In this document: piece by piece, positions 32,757 to 42,380 of the stretch | Numbering within the stretch: the stretch's first letter is position 1 | Layout of the letters: every line of letters starts with the position of its first letter | Source: Notospermus geniculatus | Taxonomy: Eukaryota; Nemertea; Pilidiophora; Heteronemertea; Lineidae | Reading direction: 5' to 3' | NCBI GenBank assembly: GCA_002633025.1 | Contig: NMRB01000832.1 | Location: 157,026 to 221,025 of the forward strand | Length of the DNA stretch: 64,000 bases | The notes under the pieces: generated by a model | The model's input: the letters and a program-made list of their open reading frames with translations, nothing else | Databases searched by the model: none | What the model was told of the DNA's origin: nothing | Program-made: the position numbers and the translations under genes

Positions 32757-33185
32757 ACGATTGGTTCTCCTTCTTCAGGTTTTACAAGAATTGATGAATC
32801 TTTTGTTTATAGAATCGCTGTCGTCTGTCATTGTCTGCTTTTTACTACCGGTATATGTATTCATAATAATTATAATTATATTTATATTTATAATTATAAT
32901 TATACAATGTATTTATTGCCATACGAACTTTAAAGATAACGTACCAGGTATCATGACTTCATTGTTTACATTCAATGTTTGTAAACATGGATGTTTACAT
33001 TATGTTATTTTGGACTTTTGGGACATGCCAACCCACCAAAATGAATACTTTTGGAATTAACAGAGGGGCATGCCACCAACAATTTACTCATTTAAGACAA
33101 AGAAAGCCTGGACATAAACAAACAAAATGTAAATAAACAATGAATTTCGTGGCCCGCGAAAATACCCGTGATACATTATCTTTAA
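32757..33185 (+). repeat. local tandem duplication, unit 1
   Basis: Begins GATTGGTTCTCCTTCTTCAG, runs through an AT-rich (TAATTA) stretch and ends with a TTAA-flanked MITE. The same order is found in unit 2 (33186-33952). Confidence 0.85.
32944..33181. mobile_element. TTAA-flanked MITE, AGATAATATATCACG family, copy 3
   Basis: TTAA at 32940 and 33182; AGATAACGTACC to TACATTATCT. It lies at the end of duplication unit 1. Confidence 0.87.
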
Positions 33186-33314
33186 GCATTGGTTCTCCTT
33201 CTTCAGGTTTTACAAGAATTGATGAATCTTTTGTGTATAGAATCGCTGTCGTCTGTCATTGTCTGATTTTTACTATATGTACTATACATATTTTTACTAC
33301 ATGTACTTTACTAT

Positions 33315-33544
33315 ACAGTAAACTCGAGTTTAAACCACCGGTTCATTATGTCCAAAAGCACACCCACAATCCGAAATGGACGTGAATAAAACATAACAAG
33401 TATTACACTGAATGGCTGGAATCGCCTGTCCAATCACAACCCCGTGACGGAATGGATAGCTGGTTAAGGCCTACGGTGAAACTGACCCTTCTGTGGGTGT
33501 GCTTATGGACATAATGAACCGGTGGTTTAAACTCGCGCTTACTG
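33315..33544. mobile_element. 230-bp foldback with TA TSD
   Basis: CAGTAAACTCGAGTTTAAAC is mirrored by GTTTAAACTCGCGCTTACTG, with inner arms ACCACCGGTTCATTATGTCC and AGCACACCCACA. TA lies on both sides. It is absent from duplication unit 1, so it inserted after or beside the duplication. Confidence 0.88.
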
Positions 33545-33566
33545 TATATATTTTTACTATATGTAT

Positions 33567-33666
33567 TCATAATAATTATAATTATATAATTATAATTATA
33601 ATTATAATTATAATTATAATTATAATTATAATTATAATTATAATTATAATTATAATTATAATTATA
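33567..33666. repeat. (TAATTA)n microsatellite
   Basis: About 100 bp of uninterrupted ATTATA/TAATTA hexamers. Unit 1 has a shorter, less regular version at 32862-32905. Confidence 0.95.
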
Positions 33667-33695
33667 CAATGTATTAATTGTCATACAAACTTTAA

Positions 33696-33944
33696 AGATA
33701 ACGTATCACGACTTCATTGTTTACATTCAATGTTTGTAAACATGGATGTTTACATTATGTTATTTTGGACTTTTGGGACATGCCGACCACCAAACTGAAT
33801 ACTTTCGGTATCAAAAGAATTTCTAGAGGGGCATGCCACCAATAAATTACAGTACTCATAAGACAAAGAAAGACTGGACAACAAACAAAACGGAAATAAA
33901 CAATGAATTTCGTGGCCCGCGAAAATACCCGTCATACATTGTCT
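33696..33944. mobile_element. TTAA-flanked MITE, AGATAATATATCACG family, copy 4
   Basis: TTAA at 33692 and 33945; 249 bp, nearly the size of copy 2, with the same internal landmarks. Confidence 0.9.
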
Positions 33945-33952
33945 TTAACCTT

Positions 33953-34313
33953 TGCTTTCGGCCATCCAGCTCACTAAAGCTGCGTGGCTAAAAATATTTC
34001 ATTCTTGGTTTTTATGGCAGGATGTGATTAGGCATTTTCACAAAATTTATAATATCAAGTGGTTCAGATCACCTGCTAGCACTTGTGTGTATTAGAAGGA
34101 GATTTGGAAAGATGGCTAAAGGCCTTTTGAGACCGATAAAAGTAGTCTGTTGAGTAGTAGGCCTTTATGAATGAAGAGTGGATTTCCAGGTAAAAGACCT
34201 TTACCAGGGTAGGCCTACTTATAGACCAAACAAAGGCTCAGATGTGGGACAGTTCTGCACAACGAAATACTCGGGCAAGACTTTCATTTCGCCGTTTTCA
34301 AAAGACGTACATG
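33953..34313. other. no gene recognised
   Basis: Nothing recognised in this stretch. Confidence 0.4.
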
Positions 34314-34315
34314 TA

Positions 34316-34660
34316 CAGTCATGGACATTAGTTTATCTTTGAATATTTCAAATACTTCTTGGCCAATTTTAACATGGTTTGTTCTATATGAAAGTACATC
34401 TTGTTGGTCATCTGCATCAAAATTTTGGAAATTTGTAAATATCGTAATTACGTAGGGCCTACATGTAATAGCTCATCAGAAAAAATCCTAAAAATCAACA
34501 TTACATTTTTATTATGTAATTTTTTGGTGACCTTTGTTGCAGTTTTGATAGAGTGGAACCTTCTAAGGATCATTGACTTTGTTTTATCAAAATCTGTTGA
34601 GTGGGTGCTGAGATACATGTATTTGAGATTATCAAAATTTCGATATTATGTCCATGACTG
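34316..34660. mobile_element. Tc1/mariner-like element, CAGTCATGGACAT ends
   Basis: CAGTCATGGACATTAG is mirrored by CGATATTATGTCCATGACTG, with TA at 34314 and 34661. The TA target and CAGT termini fit Tc1/mariner. AT-rich interior, no transposase. Confidence 0.85.
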
Positions 34661-34662
34661 TA

Positions 34663-35735
34663 CATGTGCTCTGTGTCGATAGTGACACCATGCTTTAATG
34701 TCACTTTTAATAGGCCATTTCGAGGGTTGTAGGTGATGTATATACGAGGCCGTCGATCCGTCACTTTTGGTTAGTAAGAGAAATATGCAAGATATTCATG
34801 ATTGGCCTTGGGTTCGATTCTGGTAGGAAGCAATGTCTTTCACCTTAGAAACTCGATTTCTATTTCATATTCAAGATATTCATGACGGGCCCAATTCAGG
34901 ACTCACCAAAAAAAGTCAGGACCAATCTGGGGGACCTCAAAAACTAGTTTTCTCCAGGTTTTGATTAGATGAGGTTCTTATGTGAAAAACAGTGTTTATT
35001 TCATCGAAATCAGTCCAGCCAATCAGAAGATACGTAATTTTTTGGGCAGCTTGTTCAGCAGCGAAAGTGGAATGTTGTCAAATAATAATTCGATTTGGTT
35101 CATGAACGAGGGTGTGACATTACTGCACAGAAATGACGTCCTTCTGATCGGCATGACCGGTCTTGGATGAATTAAGACTATTTTTTTATGAAAGAGAAGA
35201 TCCTCTATCAGGATCCGGAGACACCCAGATTCTGAGGTTGCCAGGTTTGGCCTGGACATTTTTTAGGGACACCCTATATCTTATAGGCCTACATGTACAT
35301 CTGTTCAGTTCACCCAGCGCTTGGTGCACAGACGCTGAGAAGCCGCCCAGTAGTGGACCTCATCGAATCACAACTCTTACTTAATCTGACGTGCTTCAAA
35401 ATCTTCTCAAATGGCAAAGGCCATTTTTTGTCGTTGGTTAATGGAACTTTAAAAAAATTGAACCAGACACACTTGTCTCACGTGAAGAGCCCTAGATAAT
35501 ATAAACCAGTTATTCACACAGGGGTAATGCAAAAATTATGAATGGACTCTCTTGCTATGAATGGACAGTGCCACTCAATACTGACTTCGTTTCGAAGAAG
35601 TCACAGGCCCGTGTGTGATAGAGTCTAATTCCCTCCTCCACAGCTAACCGTATTGAATTCTTCAGAGGCTTAGTCCATTTATTATTAAAACCTTATTGCA
35701 TGGCTTATGAATGGTACGTCTTCACTGGCATTTAA
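34663..35735. other. no gene recognised; short repeat traces
   Basis: At 34836-34872 a 37-bp segment (CTTTCACCTTAGAAACTCGA onward) is the reverse complement of the insert at 13590. At 35603-35635 GTGTGATAGAGTCTAAT is a left-end fragment of the CCGGTGTGATAGAATC-type MITE. Confidence 0.5.
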
Positions 35736-35737
35736 TG

Positions 35738-35886
35738 GGGAGGTTTCGAAATCAAACGATAAACCAAAACTTTACGACAACGTTATTTTTCGCACTACAC
35801 ATTAACCAGATTTTGCATTGCATTTCCGGTACAAAAAGAACGTTGTCGTTAACGTTTACGTTTATCGTTTGATTTCGAAACCTCCC
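35738..35886. mobile_element. GGGAGG-end MITE (d)
   Basis: GGGAGGTTTCGAAATCAAAC is mirrored by GTTTGATTTCGAAACCTCCC. TA follows at 35887 and TG (degraded TA) precedes. The interior shares CGATAAAC and ACGACAACGTTATTTTT with copies at 39371, 42232 and 46778. Confidence 0.88.
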
Positions 35887-36206
35887 TAGTGACAAGCTTT
35901 GGACGAGAAATTTGAGAGAGAAATGCAGAAGCGGGACTACAGCAACAATCTTTTCTACGGCCTTCTGAACAAAGTCGAGAGATTCATTCTCCTTTTTGCG
36001 CTTTGCGCTTGTCCGTCCATATGTTTATGTGTGCTACCAACAATAAAATCACTTTTTCTACTACCACGCACTCACATAGGAAACGGACACGCGCAAAGCG
36101 CAAAAAGCAAAGTACGAATCTACCTTTATAGAATCAAAACTGAAATTCAGCATATTGTGCTCGGTTGGTTTACCAGGAGAAATCTGGATGGTCATGACGC
36201 CTATCA

Positions 36207-36422
36207 CAATGATAAATATCAAGAAGTCAACTTCCAGAAACTTGCGGATTCTCGACCCCAACCGGGGTCTTCCTCAGGCACTTTTCAGTTGGAGAGACCA
36301 GAAAAGACTCTTTTCTTTTAGTCTTTTCTGGTCTCTCCAACTGAAAAGTGCCTTAGGAAGACCCCGCTTGGGGTCGAAAATTCGCAAGCTTCTGGAAGTT
36401 GACTTCTTGATATTTATCATTG
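36207..36422. repeat. GACCCC foldback with hammerhead-like core, copy 3
   Basis: Arms over 90 bp start CAATGATAAATATCAAGAAG and include GACCCC/GGGGTC stems. The inner arms (GGCACTTTTCAGTTGGAGAG and GACCAGAAAAGACT) form an almost perfect central hairpin. Confidence 0.88.
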
Positions 36423-36465
36423 TGTCAATTTTTATGCTTTCTCGTTCTTTGGATGCCTATCACTA

Positions 36466-36640
36466 TGTGAGGTGTAGGAAAACGAAAACCCGTCGGATGT
36501 CGCATGTGAGGAAAGTGTTAATGACCTTGGTGAACATTTTAAAAAAGCTGAACTGTGCTTCGTAACAGGTAAACAGTAGCAGATCAATCTGACAGCCCTT
36601 GTTGATCATTCAGCGACATCCGACGGGTTTTCCTAGACCG
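36466..36640. repeat. foldback, ACCCGTCGGATGTCGC arms
   Basis: GAAAACCCGTCGGATGTCGC (about 36484-36503) is mirrored by GCGACATCCGACGGGTTTTC (36611-36630). The outer TGAGGTG/CGCCTCA pair weakly. Confidence 0.7.
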
Positions 36641-37078
36641 CCTCAGGCATAGGCTATCTGGTAGCCAAAAAATGCCCCCCCCCAAGCAATCTTCAAAAAA
36701 TTCAACATGATGCAAGCAGGAATCATGCAATAATATAATTAACTATCTGATGTAAATTCTAAGATCTAATAGTTTTGACGTGACGAAAGAATCAGAATTT
36801 TACGTCGAAATGTGATGCCGGACTGAAATAAAATAACGAGCAACGCAACATCAAACTTAGCACTTCATATTTCAATAACCATCAAACAGAAGTTTCTGAA
36901 ATTTCGTCTGATCTTGGGCTTCCGAAACTACACAATTCTGTCCACGGTTTACAAATACCGGACGTTATTCCATTCTCAAGGAGGGATAATGGTATGAATT
37001 TCACGTCATCTCTTTATCTTATCATACCTTTAATTTTGGTGCAAAGAGAAAGCGAGCACAAAAATCGACACACAATAT
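36641..37078. other. no gene recognised
   Basis: AT-rich with a short C run at 36674-36683. Confidence 0.4.
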
Positions 37079-37336
37079 AATAAAGTATATAAAGTCAATT
37101 TCCAGAATATTTGCAAATTTTCGACCCCAACCGGGGTCTACTTCAGGCTGGAACTTTACAATCTGAAACTCTAGAAAAGACTCAAAGACTTGAGTCTTTT
37201 CTAGAGTTTCATATTATAAAGTTCAAAGACTTGAGTCTTTTCTACAGTTTCAGATTGTAAAGTTCCAGCCTGAAGTAGACCCGGTTGGGGTCGAAAATTT
37301 GCAAATATTATGGAAATTGACTTTATATACTTTATT
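37079..37336. repeat. GACCCC foldback with hammerhead-like core, copy 4
   Basis: Arms AATAAAGTATATAAAGTCAA are mirrored at 37317-37336. Both arms carry CTGAAGT, a GACCC/GGGTC stem, then GAAA. The inner region contains a duplicated AAAGACTTGAGTCTTTTCTA segment. Confidence 0.85.
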
Positions 37337-38443
37337 CAATTTTGGAGCAGTTTCATCGTATTCGGTTTGATACCTCAGGAAATATTGAACTTTGAAAAGT
37401 TGGACTTTTTAAAAAAATAACCTGATATAGAGCTGCACTGCTCCGCAATCGAGCGGCAGAGGCACTTTAGCATTACCAAAAACCGTGACGTCCGATATAG
37501 TCACTTGCCTTCGAGAAGACCCCACTGGAGGAGTGAATATTGGCAGATTTCGGCGGCGCAATAGAAGACATAAAAGACCAGACCAAAAGTGTCAGCGACA
37601 CTGCCATCGGAACAAAGCCGATCCCTGCAAAGTTAGGACTAAATAGAGCATAATACCGACTTCCTGAGTTTTGTCAACTTGATGAAATGGCGTTGAAGTC
37701 TTATTCTTGATACAAGGGTAGGATGAGAAGAGACCCATTGCCAAGCGTCTTCGTTCTGTCACGGGGGTCAAAATACCTCCATGGTTCGTCGCTATATCGG
37801 GCTTTGTGGCAGTCGGGACAACACGGGTCATTCGACAAACCGTAAACGGCCATCTCCGAACCAACTGCATTGAAATCTTCTGCGCCAGGACCTTTCTTGC
37901 ACCCAAAATGCTATGTTTGCATACAATGCGAGTGAAAAGCCAATTTTAATGTCTTCAGACTTGGTAACCCGATTCTAATACTTTTGTGTGTTCTGGCGGT
38001 CATGCATGGGAGGTCCGTGTTAAATCGCCTTTCAAGTGCCATTTTGTCAATTTTTCTCAATAGGCCTACACGGTGGGCTTTCTTTTTTTCAGCTGGACAA
38101 ATATCAAAGTTTCTGGGGTAATAGGTCTATGAGGTCAGTCGGTTGTGGAAAGTTGATCAGTGGCCGACTTCGACGTCAATATCTTGGTATCGACATCATG
38201 CTACAGGCCCGGGGCTGCAGGTTAAAGCCCATGGCTCGGCATGTAGAACTTCACAAATAGAGAACCGACGGTCCGGCGACAAGTCATGCGATAGCACCGC
38301 AACTGAACAGACCTGGCGAAACCAAACTAGGCCTAACCCCGACCAACTCTAAAAGGCGTGTAAAATGCAGACACCAGACCGAATTTCGAAAGTGGGGGAC
38401 ATCCGAATTCATAAGCGGTATAGGGCGCAGAAATTTACCCCTT
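37337..38443. other. no gene recognised
   Basis: The minus ORF at 37592-37906 (104 codons) is the longest and shows no known domain or convincing splice sites. Left unassigned. Confidence 0.4.
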
Positions 38444-38446
38444 TAA

Positions 38447-38696
38447 AGCGGCGAATCCACTGTCGCGATTTGGGCTTGAGACGGGGTTGCGGTCCCTTGC
38501 GATCGCCTTATATGGCAATCGGAAGTCCTTATAAGGTAATCGCAAGGGAACGCAACCGCCAAACTGCTCACAGCGCCACCTGTCTCCATTCTTCCGACCA
38601 TAAGCGGCCAGTCCGAAAGTAGGCCGCGCATGCTCGGTAGGAACTAGTTTGCGCAACCGCGTCTCAAGCCAAAATTGCGACAGTGGATCACCTGCT
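38447..38696. mobile_element. 149-bp AGCGGCGAATCC foldback, copy 1, interrupted
   Basis: Starts AGCGGCGAATCCACTGTCGC after TAA and ends GACAGTGGATCACCTGCT. Removing the 92-bp insert at 38560-38651 and one copy of its 9-bp TSD leaves exactly 149 bp, the length of the four other copies (49988, 58216, 58368, 58735). Confidence 0.9.
38560..38651. mobile_element. 92-bp insert with 9-bp TSD
   Basis: CGCAACCGC occurs at 38551-38559 and 38652-38660. The insert begins CAAACT and ends AGTTTG (6-bp inverse tips). The 9-bp duplication points to a Mutator-like machinery. Confidence 0.85.
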
Positions 38697-38736
38697 TATA
38701 AGACAGTACTATACAAGGACGTTTAGAGCAGCATGA

Positions 38737-39024
38737 CCGGTGTAATAGAATCTAATGTCCCCCGATATGTGATGTCCCCCAAAAACATTTACGGATTAAG
38801 CATGCAGCTCCATTGAACTGGACTCAAAAAAGACCAAGACCCTTGATCCTGTGACAAACTGGCTGGTATTCATAAAAGCTAGCAAATGCTTTTGCTTCAA
38901 GTTTTGCAGTACATCTACATTGGACATCGCTGTGCAAATCTTAAGTATAAGCATTTGCTAACTTTTATGAACAGCCGCCAATGCAGGGGGATATCAGAAA
39001 GGCGGGGGATTAGATTCTATCACA
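38737..39024. mobile_element. CCGGTGTAATAGAATC MITE with nested hairpin
   Basis: CCGGTGTAATAGAATCTAAT is mirrored by ATTAGATTCTATCACA; the interior includes GACCAAGACCCTTGATCCTG. A 121-bp hairpin (38860-38980) interrupts it relative to 46961-47141. Confidence 0.87.
38860..38980. mobile_element. nested hairpin, CATAAAAGCTAGCAAATGCT arms
   Basis: TTCATAAAAGCTAGCAAATG is mirrored by CATTTGCTAACTTTTATGAA, with GGCTG/CAGCC at the base. A relative lies at 40065-40172. Confidence 0.85.
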
Positions 39025-39025
39025 A

Positions 39026-39195
39026 CTGTGTAACGTTTTTCAGTTCTGCCGTGTGATTTCCCCATTCTTCGGAACACAGGGAAACAGACTCACTGTTTCT
39101 CTGTGTGTCGGTCATTGTCAAGTCGCCGTTTATTCCGTCAATCTATTGTAACGTCACACTGGCAAACGGGCCTCACTGAAAAACGTTACACCGTG
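39026..39195. mobile_element. foldback, CTGTGTAACGTTTTTCAG ends
   Basis: CTGTGTAACGTTTTTCAGT pairs with ACTGAAAAACGTTACACCG. It abuts the right end of the preceding MITE and is a second copy of the family at 16428. Confidence 0.8.
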
Positions 39196-39279
39196 TGAAT
39201 TTCTGCGCAATAAGTGGATTTAGCTCCTCGAAATAACACTACTTTCACCTCAGGAAAAAAACAATTACAATACATGTAT

Positions 39280-39324
39280 GTACATGTACATTGCAATGTA
39301 CATGTACATTGCAATGTACATGTT
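39280..39324. repeat. tandem TGTACATGTACATTGCAA
   Basis: An 18-bp unit, itself rich in the TACATGTA palindrome, repeated about 2.5 times. Confidence 0.85.
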
Positions 39325-39370
39325 CACAGAATTGTCGGAAAAGATCGTAACTACGGAGTTGATAGAAATA

Positions 39371-39516
39371 GTGAGGTTTAGAAATCAAACGATAAACGTT
39401 AACGTTAACGACAACGTTATTTTTGTACCGAAAATGCAATATAAAATCTGGTCAATGTGTAGTACGAAAAATAACGTTGTAAAGTTTATGTCCATCGTTT
39501 GATTTCTAAACCTCCC
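39371..39516. mobile_element. GGGAGG-end MITE (e)
   Basis: GTGAGGTTTAGAAATCAAAC is mirrored by GTTTGATTTCTAAACCTCCC; TA precedes. Strong internal palindromes CGTTAACGTTAACG and ACAACGTTATTTTTGTACCG. Confidence 0.88.
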
Positions 39517-40064
39517 TTTTATGGAACATTGACACGACCTGATCATGACAAGATATGTGACAAAGTGAAATATTAGTATTCGTGTCTTGACCCCTGGATT
39601 GGAACATTCAGCTTTAACTGATAATAGAGTGGTTCTTTGTCCTAAACAGATAGGCCCCACGGCTGTCTGCATGTATGCGCTCAAATATGTGATTGCCGGG
39701 TGGGGGGAATCGTCGATGTTCATGTTTTTGCAAGGCCTATGCGTTGACAGACAGGTGAACCATACGGTATTAACAAAACTAACAAAACCTAATCATGTCC
39801 ACACTGAGAGTATTAACATTTTGAGATAAATAGGGCACGGGAACGACGAAAGAACGACAAACTGCAAGTTCGAACAGCGATCAGCTGATTGTCAACCAAC
39901 ACAAGCGGATCCGGACTGAGCGAGTCCGCATGCAAGGATCCGCACGTTCTGGTGTCATCTTCTGTCTGGCCACATGCATGAGTAGGCCAACGATATTCAA
40001 ATCCGCTTGTTCTACACACGCTTACAAGTACGTCACGTCGCTTGGCACGAGCTAGAGATGGGGT
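39517..40064. other. no gene recognised
   Basis: No element ends recognised; ORFs are short. Confidence 0.4.
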
Positions 40065-40172
40065 TATATGAATAAAGACTAGTAAATGCTTTTACTTGGA
40101 TTTTGCAACACAAATGCACTGCGCTATGCTGTACAAATCTGAAGAAAAGCATTTGCTAGGTTTTATTCATAT
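40065..40172. mobile_element. 108-bp hairpin related to 38860-38980
   Basis: ATGAATAAAGACTAGTAAAT and AAGCATTTGCTAGGTTTTAT pair imperfectly. It shares GCAAATGCTTTT-type arms with the nested hairpin at 38860. Confidence 0.75.
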
Positions 40173-41101
40173 CACCCATTGTAGGTTGGCCAATGGCGTT
40201 TGTCTTCCCATTCATATAAAACTCGGGATAAAACTGTCGTCCTCCCACTCAAGGTAGAAGTGATGGCAAGCCATCACGTTAGGAGAAACTTCAACACACA
40301 AATAGATCGACATGAACGTTTAGGAGGGATACTGACAAAGTCCATGTGGCATAGGGCGTACATGTAAATTCCCGGGCAAATGCCCCGGCAAATGCAAACC
40401 CAAATTTGACAGACTCCCGGGACTGACTCACGACCACGCAAAACGAGGCCAACTACGGAATCACCGAATAGCTAAAAGCTGTCACCTACCTGAATTACGA
40501 GAGGAGTATCCAACATATTTAATTGGATTTTATGTGGAATTGAAAATCGGAAAGAAAGACAAAAGCAACAATTACCTTTTTTTGCTTTTCACTTATTTGC
40601 TTTATGAGAAAGCGAGAGAGCGAGCTAGATGGTTGAGCTCTAAATCGTAAGGTCGGGTGCAGCCCACAGGGACGAGTCCCTGGTTGCGCGGCCTTAAGTA
40701 GGCGCGCGGCGAGCTGTACCGAGCGATCCTGCCCATTCATGAGGAAATCCACTGAATGAAATCCACGTCACAAATTGACAGCTTTTCAACCAATCGGAAT
40801 TGGTAGTTGGAGTTTCTATTGTCACGCCATGTGGAATAATCAATGCTAATTTGAAAAGATATGAATGGAACAAGCGATTGCGTGTCGCGTTTTAGGTGAA
40901 GCGCCGCCCATTTAAGTCAATCCAGGCCAGGTTTTCATTCACAAATAAAATGCGTCACCCATCACCGATAACAGGATATGAATCAACATGTACATGAGAT
41001 GCATTCATTTGTAGAATATAGGACGACCTTCTCCCGGGACAGCGTATTTGATCACGTGGTTGTGCGTGTCGTGAGACGACTTTTTCATACTCGACCATTT
41101 T
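40173..41101. other. no gene recognised
   Basis: Includes a small GC palindrome CAGGGACGAGTCCCTG (about 40667-40682). The 77-codon minus ORF has no known domain. Confidence 0.4.
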
Positions 41102-41695
41102 TAGCTCACCGGTGAGCTTTTGTCGTCCTGCGGTGTCCGTCGTCGTCCGTTAGCAAGACACGTTTTGTAACCACTGGAGCTATGGCTCTGAAACCTGGTA
41201 CAACTGTACATACTCTAGATTCGTTCTTCTAAGGTTACTTTACTGAACACCCATACGACCACCTACACTATTGAATATGCATGGCAAAATAAAGAGCTGT
41301 AACGCAAGACTTTAGTCATTGGTCAGTTATGTTGAATAGAATCAATAAATTCTTTGTATGGTCTATATTGTGGGCTAGGCCTAAACCTACAGCATGAATA
41401 TCTGAAGTAACCTTAGAAGAACGAATCTAGAGTATATACTTCTAGGTCAGATGACATATGTCACCAAGTTTCGGTCCGATTCGATTCTTGGCTTGGCCAC
41501 CAGGTGGCGGAAACCAAAAACACAAAAAGTGCAATAACTCCTGAACTAATGACTGGATCTTGTCCAAATTTTTATCATAATGTATACATGTAGGTGTATC
41601 TCAAGAGGATACATAATATATCTAACGGGTTTTTGATTTGACCTACTTTTCAAGGTCACAGAGGTCAAAGTTCTACAAAAGTAACGAACCTGCCA
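41102..41695. repeat. hairpin-headed repeat (TTAGCTCACCGGTGAGC), interrupted
   Basis: Opens with the palindrome GCTCACCGGTGAGC followed by GTCCGTCGTCGTCCGTTAGC. The foldback at 41213-41432 interrupts it. The 3-prime module 41620-41695 (GACCTACTTTTCAAGGTCAC) matches 23640-23715 in reverse. This head is, to my knowledge, common in marine invertebrate repeats. Confidence 0.75.
41213..41432. mobile_element. 220-bp foldback with TA TSD
   Basis: CTCTAGATTCGTTCTTCTAA is mirrored by TTAGAAGAACGAATCTAGAG, continuing AAGGTTACTT. TA lies at 41211 and 41433. Confidence 0.88.
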
Positions 41696-41708
41696 CAGTT
41701 CGCCATGA

Positions 41709-41760
41709 TAAAGGTTAGGGTTATGTGGATTTTGATCCACCAAGGGTTTAACCCTAACCC
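41709..41760. repeat. TTAGGG-like inverted motif
   Basis: GGTTAGGGTTA on the left and TAACCCTAACCC on the right, around a GTGGAT/ATCCAC pair, form a hairpin. Too short to call telomeric. Confidence 0.6.
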
Positions 41761-41773
41761 TATTGGGGCCATA

Positions 41774-41940
41774 GACATCCTGCAAAAGTCGGCCATGACA
41801 GCCCAGAAGGGGTAAACAAACATGGGCCTAGTGCATTTGTGCAGTTGGCTCCTGTGCTTACGGTCTGCACAATGCACTAGGCCCAGGTTTGTTTACATGT
41901 ACCCCTTCTGACCTGTCATGGCCGACTTTCGCAGGATGTC
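41774..41940. mobile_element. 167-bp foldback with TA TSD
   Basis: GACATCCTGCAAAAGTCGGC is mirrored by GCCGACTTTCGCAGGATGTC; arms of about 75 bp include GGGCCTAGTGCA. TA at 41772 and 41941. Confidence 0.92.
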
Positions 41941-42231
41941 TATTCAGTAGGCCTACCGATCATGTCTCTCTGACACATTTTCAATTTCAATTTGAATTTA
42001 TTGATCAAACAAGAAACAGTGCAAACAATATGGCATATAGGGGCCGAAGCCGGAGCATTATTGGCCCCGATAAATGTAATGTTTGGGCAACGAAACGTCA
42101 CTCCAACGCCAAGGTTGTGGTTGTCGACGCGGTGGAACTGCATGCGTCCTACCTTTATCTAGGAAATCTCTCTAATATCGGCCTGCCTCTGTACTGTCAC
42201 TTTGCGAGGGTTGGGGCAGAGCATGTTATTA

Positions 42232-42380
42232 GGGAGGTTTAGGAATCAAACGATAAACGTATATTTTACGACAACGTTATTTTTCATACCACACATTCAC
42301 CAGATTTTATATTGCATTTTCGGTACAAAAATAACGTTGTCCTCAAAGTTTACGTTAATCGTTTGATTTCTAAACCTCCC
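42232..42380. mobile_element. GGGAGG-end MITE (f)
   Basis: GGGAGGTTTAGGAATCAAAC is mirrored by GTTTGATTTCTAAACCTCCC. TA precedes; CA replaces the right TA. Interior CGACAACGTTATTTTTCATA. Confidence 0.88.

Larger units (their letters stand above)
33186..33952 (+). repeat. local tandem duplication, unit 2, with extra insertion
   Basis: Repeats unit 1 (CATTGGTTCTCCTTCTTCAG, GAATCGCTGTCGTCTGTCAT) but is longer because of the foldback at 33315-33544 and an expanded TAATTA array. Confidence 0.85.

Noticed and set aside
37592-37906. Minus ORF of 104 codons as a possible exon
   Set aside because: No known domain, no strong splice sites and no neighbouring exons in frame.
41709-41760. TTAGGG-type motif suggesting a telomere relic
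   Set aside because: Only two units on each side of a small hairpin; too short for a telomeric tract.
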